Origin: Acanthornis magna
Lineage: Eukaryota > Chordata > Aves > Passeriformes > Acanthizidae
NCBI GenBank assembly: GCA_036785705.1
Contig: JAWUZG010000158.1
Span: 1 to 64,000, forward strand
Direction of reading: 5' to 3'
DNA length: 64,000 bases
Of this stretch, positions 45,272 through 56,200 are shown one piece after another (position 1 is the first letter of the stretch; each line of letters opens with the position of its first letter). Under the pieces are notes generated by a model. The model did not search any database and had not been told where the DNA came from. It was given only the letters and a program-made list of their open reading frames with translations. A program made the translations under genes and the position numbers.

Positions 45272-48212
45272 ATGGCCCTTGCTCTGCGCCTTTGGCTCCT
45301 GCTCCTCCTGGCAGTGGCCCTGCCTGCCAGGGCTGCCCAGGCTGCTCCGGTGCCAGCGCGAGGAGCAGGTGAGCCGGCGGCCTGGCTCCCCTTTCCCGGG
45401 ACAGCGGCCCCTTCTCCCTGGGAAGCGTTGGAGATGCTTTTCCCCAGGCATTAGTGAGGGTTTCCTCTGTGGGAGTGACAGAGCCCCGAGGGGCCCTGGG
45501 CTGGTCCAGATTCCTCTCCAGGGATGTGTCACAGGGCCTGCAAAGACGGTGGAGAGTGACAGGAGCCATCCCAGAGCTCCCCAGGCCCCTCTGCAGCTTT
45601 GGCCATGTCCACTGACATCTTGGCACCCGATCCCCTTGCAGTGCCCAGTTCCCTAAGGCAGAAGGGGATCCCAGCACACCATGGAAATGGTTCTGAACTG
45701 TGCTTCTTTCTAGATGAGGTTACTGTGAAGGCTTCTCCATTAACTTGGCTGCATAAAGTTTTGAAGCCCCTGGAGCCTCCTGCAGGTGTGTTCTCAATGT
45801 CCCACCAAGGAATAATCATTGGCAACCTGGCAAGAACCAGGTGCCAGAAGCTTCTCTGGCTGTTGGGTTCCAGGTGTGTCTGCAGGGAGGACTTTCCCAG
45901 CTCCTGGGCTGGTTGCTGCACCCAAGCCCAGCTGTCGTCACAGGGGTGAGTAGTGTCTCCCTGCTGAGCCCACTGGCTGAGCACTGCTTTGGTGTGATCC
46001 ATTCCTGTGAAAATGGAAATACGTTTGTTAAGGTCCTCCACAAGGGAAGAACAAACCTACAGGAGAGAAGGAATTGCATGAGTCACATGATGTCCTGAAA
46101 GAAATCATCAAGGAACTGTAGAGAGGGCGTGGTGGGTGCATTTCCCTCAGCCTTCTCCTGAGACTCAGCAGCCAGGGCCTTTCGCTGCACATCTGGACAC
46201 GCTGTGCCTAACCCTAAACTATCACAGCCGCGCTGCCCCACTGCTGCTTTCATGCCCTGCAGGGCTGTTTCCCAGCCTGGCCTGGCAGAGCTCCTCGCCA
46301 GCCTCTGCAGGAAGGCATTTGGCATCAGCTGACAGGGTGCCCAAACTGCACCATGGGCCATGCAGACCCTGAGATGCCCTGCAATTTCCCAGTCTCTGGG
46401 TAGATCTGGAGGGGTGGCTGCTTGGAGAAGAGAGGGCCCTGGCCCAGCCCCAAGAGCCTGGCTGTTTGCCTGATCCTTACCCATGTCTTTGACAAGTACT
46501 GCCTCCTGAAGAGGCCACATCCCTGATGGGTAATGGTCCATCTGATCCAGCTGTGCCTCTTCCTTTCTCTAGGGATGGACAGAGAGGCTCTGTGGAAGGT
46601 GGCATTTCCTGAAGGAAGGGAAGCGCTGCCAGGCACAGGCACAGGAGGTAATTGCTGTGCCAGGCTCAGCCCTCGGTGTATCTGTGTGGCAGCAGCTCTT
46701 CCCCCAGGGCCTGCCCTTGCATGGCCCCGCAGCAGCCAAAGCTGGAGGTGCCATGGCTTCGAGGCCTCTGGAGCACATTCCACAGCCCATGGGAAACAGG
46801 CCTCGTACACCAACGTCGCTCCTGCTGCAGCTGCCTCCTGGAGCTGGCCCTGAGTGCCCAGAGGCCTAAGGCACAGGAGCAGCCCCGAGCAGGATCCCTG
46901 GGGCGAGCCCAGGGCCAGAGCCATGGCTGGCTCCCACACTGGGCAGGGCCGTAATGTGTCCTGAGAGGGCCTGACTGTGTCCCCTTGGGCTGTGGGAGCT
47001 GTCCCAGCAGGGCAGGGAGGGTCGTGGCTGGCACTTGCTGCTGCAGGGATGGCTTTGGCCCGTGTCCCTCGAAGGAGCGACTGCCCAAGCAGCTGTGCTG
47101 CCCTGGGCTCTCCTCCCGGCCTTGAGGGCTTTGTTGGGTGCCACAGCCTGTGCCAAGGGGTGGCAGGTGCCCGCAGGCCCCAGCACTGGGGGAAACAGAG
47201 AACGTCCTGGCCATAGCCAACGTGCTGCCAGCTCAGCAGCGATGCGCAGCACGGACTCACGCTCCCCATTGCTCCTGCAGATGCAGCCGGCACCACAACA
47301 CGTGTTCCCAATGCACAGATGGGAGCTGGGAGAGGTTTCTGTCAGGGAAGACACTGTGTGCCAGCAATAATAGCTGGCCTACTCAGTCTGGCGATTCTCT
47401 TCATGTTGTGCTGTGTCAGAGTCTGGTCTTCCTGCAAGCAAAAACAGTGAGTGTTTTATTCATATTTCTCTCAAACAGCTTCATTTGGAAGTCTATTGTA
47501 GAGAGGAAAGATTCCAGTGAGGCTGCTGTGGAGTTACGTCGAGTCAGTGGCTTTCCAAGTAACTCTACTGAGGGCTCTACTATTGTCCGTTGATTTAATT
47601 ACCCTCTTAATTGCTGGCCCTAGGCCTGAGGAGCTCTCTCACGCTGGAGCCGGTGCTGGCTCCCCCTGAGGCTGCCTTGCCAAGAGCAGCCCCAGGAGCG
47701 CTGGGCAGTGGCAAAGCAAGGCAGGGAGGAGAAAGAGTGGGGGACGAGATTGCCCTTGAAAGGCAGCCATGCTCTGGGGCCTGCTCCTGGCCAGGGACCC
47801 TGCCCGGAGCCATCCCCTGCTCGCTGGGGCCTTGAGGGGCAGCTGTCCACCTGGGCCAAGGTGTGCCGGCAGCTCCAGCCGTGCTGGGGAGCCTTGCCAG
47901 CTCTGGGCCCTGCTGTGCAGGAGGGTCCCTGTGTCCCAGGTGCAGCTGAGGGCCTCAGCCACCTCCTCTCTCCACAGGTGCCACTCTGCACCTTCTGAAA
48001 TCCAGCGAAACACTTCAGTCAAGGACAACTGGACCAGCGATCTCTCATCTCCATGCCCATGTCCGTTATTGGTGCCACAGCTGCATTATGAGTTTATTGC
48101 TGAGCAGAGGGTGCAACCACCACCCAGAACACAACCCTCTCTCCCTGAAGGCACTAGCCCTGCTGTCGGGCCAGGACTGAAGGAGGGCCCCTCCTGCCAG
48201 GGCATGGATTGA
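45272..48212 (+). CDS. Gene 6: short-type ITIM-bearing membrane protein, 238 aa
   Basis: Exons are 45272-45368, 45714-45785, 45874-45945, 46573-46647, 47281-47446 and 47978-48212, open throughout. This copy has a private change in the mature N-terminus (PVPARGA). It keeps the full-length intronic block that genes 5 and 7 have shortened. The tail ITIM-like motif is intact. Confidence 0.63.
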
Positions 48213-48321
48213 GTCCAGCAACAGCTCCAGCCTTCAGGTCTGGTGTCAGGGTGGTACCACCAGCACTGGCTGGGCTCCTTGTCCAGGCATAGCCAGGGGT
48301 GGGCAGGCAGCAGCTGGGCAC

Positions 48322-48710
48322 TGTTGGAGGCCAGCGGTGAGGGACGCAAGACAGTAATCAATGTGATCAATAAAGCAAGTGTCGTCTATTAAAGTCATCG
48401 AATGCCTTATATCTTCTTGCCTTTACCTAGCATGCTTACATGTTACATTATCATCGGTTAGTATGCTTACTTGTAATGCCATCATTGGTTAGTTTACAAA
48501 GGGTTACGTTAGCATGTCCCTCCCCATCGTGGTTTCTGTTATCGGCGATGTCTTCAATCTTTCAGCTACAAGTCAGTTCCTCGGTTCTTTCCACAGTACT
48601 CAAGGACACTGTGTCCTGTCAGCATATCTTGCAGTTCTTGTGGCCTAAAAGCCTCCTAAGCTACAGTTTACTTTGCTCGCACAAGGCCTCTAAGGATCCA
48701 TCCTGCAACA
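48322..48710 (-). mobile_element. Solo LTR in 3' UTR of gene 6
   Basis: 389 bp, same insertion site and termini. It carries the ctacagttta variant. Confidence 0.85.
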
Positions 48711-49887
48711 GGGCACGAGGCTCCTGAGACAAACAGTGACCAGATACCGTCTTTATTTTTCATTTCACAACATTTAGAACTGCTTTTAACTTGACAAGCT
48801 TTAGAAATATTTTTCATAGAAAATACCACCCAAATGTTTGTTCCATGTATTTCCCAACAGTTTTGTATTTTTCTGTAGTTTTCTGTAGTTTTCCAGTTAT
48901 GGAAAACAGAATATTCTGACACATCAGCAATAAAAGATAAAATTACATTTAATTCTTAACGTTTTGTCTGCCACAGCGCAGACAACACAAGCACAGCATA
49001 GATGAAGTATCCCGAGCAGGCTCGGGGGACTCGGGTACTGAGCAGTCCTGCTGGGGTCCTTCAGTGGCAGGTGCATCCTGAAACCTGCGTGGGGCTGCAG
49101 AGGGTGTCCAATGCTGGGGAAAAGGGACATGGGGAGAAGAGGGCTCCAGTGTGTCCTGAGGGGGCCTGACTGTGTCCCCTTGGGCTGTGGGAGCTGTCCC
49201 AGCAGGGCAGGGAGGGTCGGGGGTGGCACTTGCTGCTGCAGGGATGGCTTTGGCCCGTGTCCCTTGAAGGAGCGACTGCCCAAGCAGCTGTGCTGCCCTG
49301 GGCTCTCCTCCCAGCCTTGAGGGCTTTGTTGGGTGCCACAGCCTGTGCCAAGGGGCGGCAGGTGCCCGCAGGCCCCAGCACTGGGGGAAACAGAGAACCT
49401 CCTGGCCATAGCCAACGTGCTGCCAGCTCAGCAGCGATGCGCAGCATGGACTCACGCTCCCCATTGCTCCTGCAGATGCAGCCGGCACCGCAACACGTGT
49501 TCCCCATGCACAGACGGGAACTGGAAGAGGTTTCTGTCAGGGAACACGCTGTTTGCTAGCGTTAATGGCAGGCCAGGCTCTTGTGTGGTGTGCAGGTGAT
49601 GAGGGACTCCTGTAAGGCTGGCAGACGAGTGGGTTTCCAGAAAGACATGCAGAGGTTTGGGGTCCTTCCTAAGCGGTGCATGGGGCTGAGGTCCCTCATG
49701 AGGGGAGATTTGGGGTCTCTTCTGTGGTGTACAAGCAACTGGAGACCCCTGTAAGGCTGGCAGGGGCCTGGAGCTCCTCGTGATTCACGACAGGGTTTTT
49801 GTGGTTGCCTTTTAGGGCCTAGAGAGGGCCTGAGACCTTTCGAAGGTGTGCAGGGAGCTGTGTTCTTTTGTGAGGCAAATTCTGGTG

Positions 49888-49990
49888 TCTCTGCTAAGGT
49901 GTGCAGGGATCCCTTGTGAGGCACACAGGGATATTTTGGTGTCTCTGCTAAGGTGTGCAGGGATTCCTCCTGAGGTGCACAGTGGAGTTA
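49888..49990 (+). repeat. 54-bp minisatellite, two units
   Basis: Units start at 49888 and 49942. Confidence 0.9.
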
Positions 49991-50030
49991 AGGTTCAGGG
50001 GTTTTTCAGTCTTCGCAGCACAGCTAAGCC

Positions 50031-50611
50031 TCCCCCAGAGCTCAGGGCACCGTCTGCGCCGAGGCTGTGCAAAGCAGGCAGCAAGCATCCCGCACAGCCT
50101 CGGGCCGGCCCGGGGCACAGCGGGCGGGCAGAGCCCATCCCTGGGCCGCTCGGGGCTGCACGGCCCGGGCGGGGCTGCGGGGCCGGGCGGGGCTGCTGGA
50201 GCCGCCGCGCCCTTCGGGGCTCGGGGGCCGCGGCCGGGCCGGGCTGGCTGAGGGCCCCGGCGGAGAAGGGCCGCGGCCGTGGGGCCCATGGGGCTGCCGA
50301 GCAGCGGCGGAGGCACCGCAAGGGCCTCGCTGCGCCCTGGCCCCGGGCTGCACCAAACACACACTGACAGCCGAGGCTGTGCGCTGGCACAGGAGGCAGA
50401 TGAGGCCGTGGCTTCTCACACTGAGGGCCTCTTTGCAGTGCCCAGCTCTCCAAAGCAGATGGGAATCCCAGCACACCATGGGAACGGTTCTGATCTTTGC
50501 TCCCTCCTAGGCTGGGATCACCTTATGGATTTTCTGGAAGTCCTGGCAGATGATGGTGGTGGGATGAATTTGCAGCATGCTGGGGGCAACTTCTCGGTGA
50601 CTCTTTCCTGA
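50031..50611 (+). promoter_or_regulatory. CpG island and ORF, unit 6
   Basis: Copy with ORF 50279-50611, ggcggagaag allele. Confidence 0.5.
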
Positions 50612-50937
50612 CAGAATAACCAGTGATGATTAATCCTGACCAAGAGCAGCCCCAGGAGCGCTGGGCAGTGGCAAAGCAAGGCGGGGAGGAGAAAGAGTGG
50701 GGGACAAGATTGCCCTTGAAAGGCAGACATGCTCTGGGGCCTGCTCCTGGCCAGGGACCCTGCCCGGAGCCATCCCCTGCTCGCTGGGGCCTTGAGGGGC
50801 AGCTGTCCACCTGGGCCAAGGTGTGCCTGCAGCTCCAGCCGTGCTGGGGAGCCTTGCCAGCTCTGGGCCCTGCTGTGCAGGAGGGTCCCTGTGTCCCAGG
50901 TGCAGCTGGGGGCCTCAGCCACCTCCTCTCTCCACAG

Positions 50938-51103
50938 GTGCCGCTCTGCACCTTCACAACGCCAGCGGAACACCTCAGTCAGGGAGAACTGGCTCTGCCA
51001 TCGTGCATCTCCCTGCATCTGTCCGTTGTCCCTGCCACCGCTGCTTTATCAGTCTGTTACTTTGCCACCACCTCCCAGAACAAGAGCAAAGGCCCTGCTC
51101 TGA
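50938..51103 (+). CDS. Alternative tail exon 2, unit 6
   Basis: Motif LLYQSV; downstream RTRPK is changed to RTRAK. AATAAA at 51464. Confidence 0.5.
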
Positions 51104-52132
51104 GCCAGCACTGAAGGAGGGCCCCTCCTGCCAGGGCAGGGGTTGAGCCCAGCAACACCTTTGGGCTTCAGCTCTGGTGTCTGGGTGGGACCAGCAGCTC
51201 TGGCTGAGCTCCTGCTCTGGGCACGGCCAGGGGTATGCAGGCACAAGCTGGGCACGGGGCTCCTTATTGTAGCAGTGAGCAGCTACTATCTTTGTTTTTT
51301 CCATTTTGACACATTTAGAAGTAGTTTTTCATTTGCAGCACTGTAGAAATATTTCTTGTAGCAAGAGCAACCAAATGTTTGTTCCCCTTTCCCTCAATAG
51401 TTCTGTGTTTGTCAAACTAGTTTTATCATTATGTAAAAACCTAGAACATTCTTACACTTTTGCAATAAAAAGTAAAATTGCATTTAATTCTTAATCTTTA
51501 CTCTGCCACAGCGCAGACAAGAGTGGAACAGCACAGATGAATTATCACGTTCAGGCTCAGGGGACTCGGGTACTGAGCAGTCCTGCTGGGGTCCTTCAGC
51601 GGCAGGTGCATCCTGAAACCTGCGTGGGGCTGCAGAGGGTGTCCAGTGCTGGGGAAAAGGGAAATGGGGAGAAGAGGGCTCCAGTGCGCCCTGAGAGGGC
51701 CTGACTGTGTCCCCTTGGGCTGTGGGAGCTGTCCCAGCAGGGCAGGGAGGGTCGGGGGTGGCACTTGCTGCTGCAGGGATGGCTTTGGCCCGTGTCCCTC
51801 GAAGGAGCGACTGCCCAAGCAGCTGTGCTGCCCTGGGCTCTCCTCCCAGCCTTGAGGGCTTTGTTGGGTGCCACAGCCTGTGCCAAGGGGCGGCAGGTGC
51901 CCGCAGGCCCCAGCACTGGGGGAAACAGAGAACGTCCTGGCCGTAGCCAACGTGCTGCCAGCTCAGCAGCGATGTGCAGCATGGACTCACACTCCCCATT
52001 GCTCCTGCAGATGTTATCCGTGAAAGAGGAGCACATGTCCAGAATCCTCCAAACGTCCCAAGGATTCTCTATCCCCAGGATGGGCTCAAGCAGTGCATGA
52101 CAGGTGACATTTGCCATGGCTTGTCTCCACAG

Positions 52133-52385
52133 GCACATCTCTCCCCATTCACAAGGCCAGCCAAACACCTCAGTCAGGGAGAACTGGATCTCTCATCTTA
52201 CATCTCCATGCCCGTGCCCATTGTCTCTGCCACAGCTTCATTACCAGCTTGTTCCTGTGCAGCTGCTGCCACCATCCAAACAAGACCCTGTGCCTCCAAG
52301 GGCAGTAGCCCTGCTCTCCAGCCACGACAGAAGGTGGGCCCTCTCTCTGCCAGGGCAGGGGTTGGCCCTTCTTAGGTTCCAATAA
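52133..52385 (+). CDS. Alternative tail exon 3, unit 6
   Basis: Intact frame and LHYQLV; AATAAA at 52381. Confidence 0.5.
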
Positions 52386-52676
52386 AGAGATGCAGCTGTC
52401 ACACCAGTGCCCAGCTGGTCGTGCCAGCAAAGCGCACCCGGCACCAGCACTGCCTGAGCTCCATGTCCGGGAGCAGCCGTGGATGCCCACGGTGTGGGTG
52501 GGCAGGAGCCAGGCACAGGGCTGCTGGGACCAGCACTGGGGCCCCGAGGGGCTGGGGGAGCCCATGCTGAGGGTCCCTGGGCTCAGGGCATGACCTCGAC
52601 AAATTGGAGGAGTGCACAATCACCAACCATACACAATTCAACAAGGTTGAATCCAGAGGATTCATCCAGACGATGG

Positions 52677-52849
52677 TTGGGCACTGAAACAGGCACCCCA
52701 GGGCAGCACCAAAGCTGAGAGAGCTCAAGATGCATTTGGACAAAACTCTCAAGTGCATGGCGTGACTCTTGAGAATGGTCCAGTGCAGGCCAGAGATTTC
52801 ACTTGAAGGTCCTTGAGGGTCCCTTCCAACTCAGCCGATTCTGTGATTG
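52677..52849 (+). mobile_element. CR1 relic, unit 6
   Basis: Variant set of unit 3. Confidence 0.75.
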
Positions 52850-53077
52850 TGTGTATTACAGAGGACTATCTGGGCATGGAGCTCCTCAAAGGGGATATCC
52901 AGGAAAAGAGGGAAGCCATCAAGAGCATCTCCAGGGACACAGCCTGACAAGCAATGGCAGCAGGCAAAACAAAGGTCTTTGCTAAGCAATGGCCCTTTGA
53001 TGAAGCAAAAGATTTACAATCAAGGCGGTTCGTTAGTACAGATGGGGGTACACTTTGGGGCTACAAGTAAGGCTATG

Positions 53078-53170
53078 AGGTCATGGCAGGGCTCTGAGGT
53101 CACAGCAGGGCTCTGAGGTCACAGAGGTCACAGTGGCCTGTGGTTGTACAGCACCACAATGACCAATCAG
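53078..53170 (+). promoter_or_regulatory. Promoter region of gene 7
   Basis: Sites conserved. A short-type leader precedes a long-type gene. Confidence 0.5.
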
Positions 53171-53294
53171 TCGGTCCTTGACCACAACTGTTGCAGCAGC
53201 AGCAGCGGCAGCAGCAGCGGTGCTGACATTGGGACAGCGGTGTCAGGACAGTGGTGGCAGCAAGAGCTGCGGGACTGGCTGAGGGCAAGGCACC

Positions 53295-56200
53295 ATGGCC
53301 CTTGCTCTGCGCCTTTGGCTCCTGCTCCTCCTGGCAGTGGCCCTGCCTGCCAGGGCTGCCCAGGCTGCTCCGGTGCAAGCGCGAGGAGCAGGTGAGCCGG
53401 CGGCCTGGCTCCCCTTTCCCGGGACAGCGGCCCCTTCTCCCTGGGAAGCGTTGGAGATACTTTTCCCCAGGGCTTTAGTGAGGGTTTCCTCTGTGGGAGT
53501 GAGAGTCCTGAGGGGCCCTGGGCTGGTCCAGTTTCCTCTCCAGGGATGTGTCACAGGGCCTGCAAAGAGGGTGGAGAGTGACAGGAGCCATCCCAGAGCT
53601 CCCCAGGCCGCTCTGCAGCTTTGGCCATGTCCATTGACATCTTGGCTCCCACAGCCTTACCCGACCCCCTTGCAGTGCCCAGTTCCCTAAGGCAGAAGGG
53701 GATCCCAGCACACCATGGAAACAATTCTGATCTGTGCTCCGTTCTAGTTTGGGATCGTGACATAGATATTCTGGAAGTTGTGTTAAATGACGGTTTGAAG
53801 TTCTGGGAAATTGCTGGTGGCAAGTTGGCAATGTCCCTTTCCTGACAGAATAATCATTGTCAATGTAGAAAGAGCTCACTCGTGTTGTTTCCTTTAAGGT
53901 CATCTCAAGGTTGATGGATTCTGGAAATCTTGCCCTGCTCCCTTCTCAAGCCCTCAGTGATCCCACAGGATCGCTGTTAGTGGGAGGAAGGAGCATTTAG
54001 CTGTCAATGTTTTTCTTGTGTGAAATGCCAGTTGCTCCTTCTATGTGCTCTGTGCAGCCACGGAGCAGAGCAGAGAGGGAAGGGGCCGGGCCCAGGGATG
54101 TGCCCTGGGGCTCTGTGCCTTGCTCGGCTCCTTTGCCAGCCCCAGGGAGCCTGAGGAGTTCCTGCTGCCACTGCCAAGGCCTGGCCAAGGAGCTGGCAGC
54201 TCCTGGGAGTCCTTTCTCCCCTGCCTGCCCTGCAAGAGGCTCCTTCCATCCCCAGTGTGGGGCCACTGCAGGCACAGGGTGCCTCTGCCCATGCTCCTGA
54301 GTGGAAGGAAGCAGTGAGGGAGTGCCAAGGATGGATCCCATTGCTGAGTTGCACTCACTGCCACTCCAGCCTGAAGGAGAATCTTGAGCAGTGTCACAGG
54401 AGCTGTTCTGTCCTGCCTTTCTTTGCAGCCAAACCTTTAGGTGAAGGTGATCCGGCTTCCCAACTCATGTCCAGCAATGAGACTCTGGGAGATGGTGAGG
54501 GTACGTCAAGGCCTTTCTCCCTGGGGGAGCTGCCAGCTCAGAGCCCAAAGTTGGCCAGCGGGGCATCGCTGCAGGTGCCAGGACAGAGCCCTGCACCTGT
54601 GTGCCCTCGCCCTGCGGGATCCCCTCACCATTTCTGCGGCTCAGTGCTGCCCATGCAGATCAGCAGAGATGACAGAAGCTTCTCTGGCTGTTGAGTTACA
54701 GGTGTGTCTGCAGGGAGGACTTCCCCAGCTCCTGGGCTGGATGCTGTGCCCAAGCCCAGCTCCCGTCGCAGGGGTGAGTAGTGTCTCCCTGCTGAGCCCA
54801 CAGGCTGAGCACTGCTTTGGTGTGATCCATTCCTGGGAAATGGAACTGCTTTCTGTTAAGGTCCTCCAACAGGAAAGAAAAAAGCTACAGGACACAAGAA
54901 ACCCTAGGAGCCATCCAAAATCATGAGGCAAATGCTGAAGGAAATGCTGCAGGGAGGACAATGAGGGTCTATTTCCCTCAGCCTTCTGACACACAGCAGC
55001 CAGGGCCTTTTGCTGCACATCTGGACACACTGCACCCAGCACAGGGGGAAGGGATCCATCATAGCCTCGCTGCCCCACTGCTGCATTCATGCCCTGCAGG
55101 GCTGTTTCCCAGCCTGGCCTGGCTGCAGCTTCTCGCCAGCCTCTGCAGGAAGGCATTTGGCATCAGCTGACAGGGTGCCCAAACTGCACCATGGGCCATG
55201 CAGACCCTGAGATCCCCTGCAATATCCCAGTGTCTACGTAGATCAGGAAGGGCAGCTCTTTGGAGGAACGCCTGTCCAGCCCAGCCCCAAGAGCCTGGGT
55301 TTTTTTCCTGATTCTATTCCTGTCCCTGAAGTTTTGCCTCCAGAAGAGTCCAGCTCCCTCATGAGGAGCGGTTCCATCTGATCCAGCTGTGCCTCTTCCT
55401 TTCTCCAGAGATGGATGGAGAGGCTGTGCTGAAGGCGGCGTTTCCCGGAGGAAGCAGTGGCTCATTGGCAGCCTCTGCTGAAGGAAGGGAGGCCATGCCA
55501 GGCACAGTCACAGGAGGTAATTGCTGTGCCCCTGGGCCTGAGCCCTGCTGAGGCTTGAGCTGCCATCTCTGCTGCTTGGCAGTGTGGGCACAGCCTGCAG
55601 CAGACAGGCACAGCACAGCTGAATTATCCCGAGCAGGCTCACGGGACTCGGGTACTGAGCAGTCCTGCTGGGGTCCCTCCATGGGAGACACATCCTGAAA
55701 CCTGGGAGTGACTGCAAGGGGTGCCCATGGTGGGGAAAAGGCAGAGGGGGAGAGCAAGGCTCCAGTGTGTCCTGAGAGGGCCTGACTCTGTCCTTAGACT
55801 GTGGGAGCTGTCCCAGGAGAGAGGGAGGGAGGGAGGGAGGGAGGGAGGGCAAAGTTGTAGCATTGCCTGCTGCAATTTTGCCTTTCCCCAGGGCTTCAGT
55901 GAGGGTTTCCTCTGTGGGAGTGCGTGAATCACAAAGGACACTGGGCTGGTCCAGCTACTCCTCCAGGGTTGCTGCACAGAGCAAGCAAAGAGTGTGGACA
56001 GTGGACAGGAGCCATTCCAGAGCTCCCCAGGTCCCTCTGCAGCTTTGGCCATGTCCATTGCGATCGTGGCTCCCACAGCCTTACCCGACCCCCTTGCAGT
56101 GCCCAGTTCCTAAGGCAGAACGGGATCCCAGCACACCATGGAAACAATTCTGATCTGTACTGCTTTCTAGATTGGGATCGTAATTTGCATTATCTGGACG

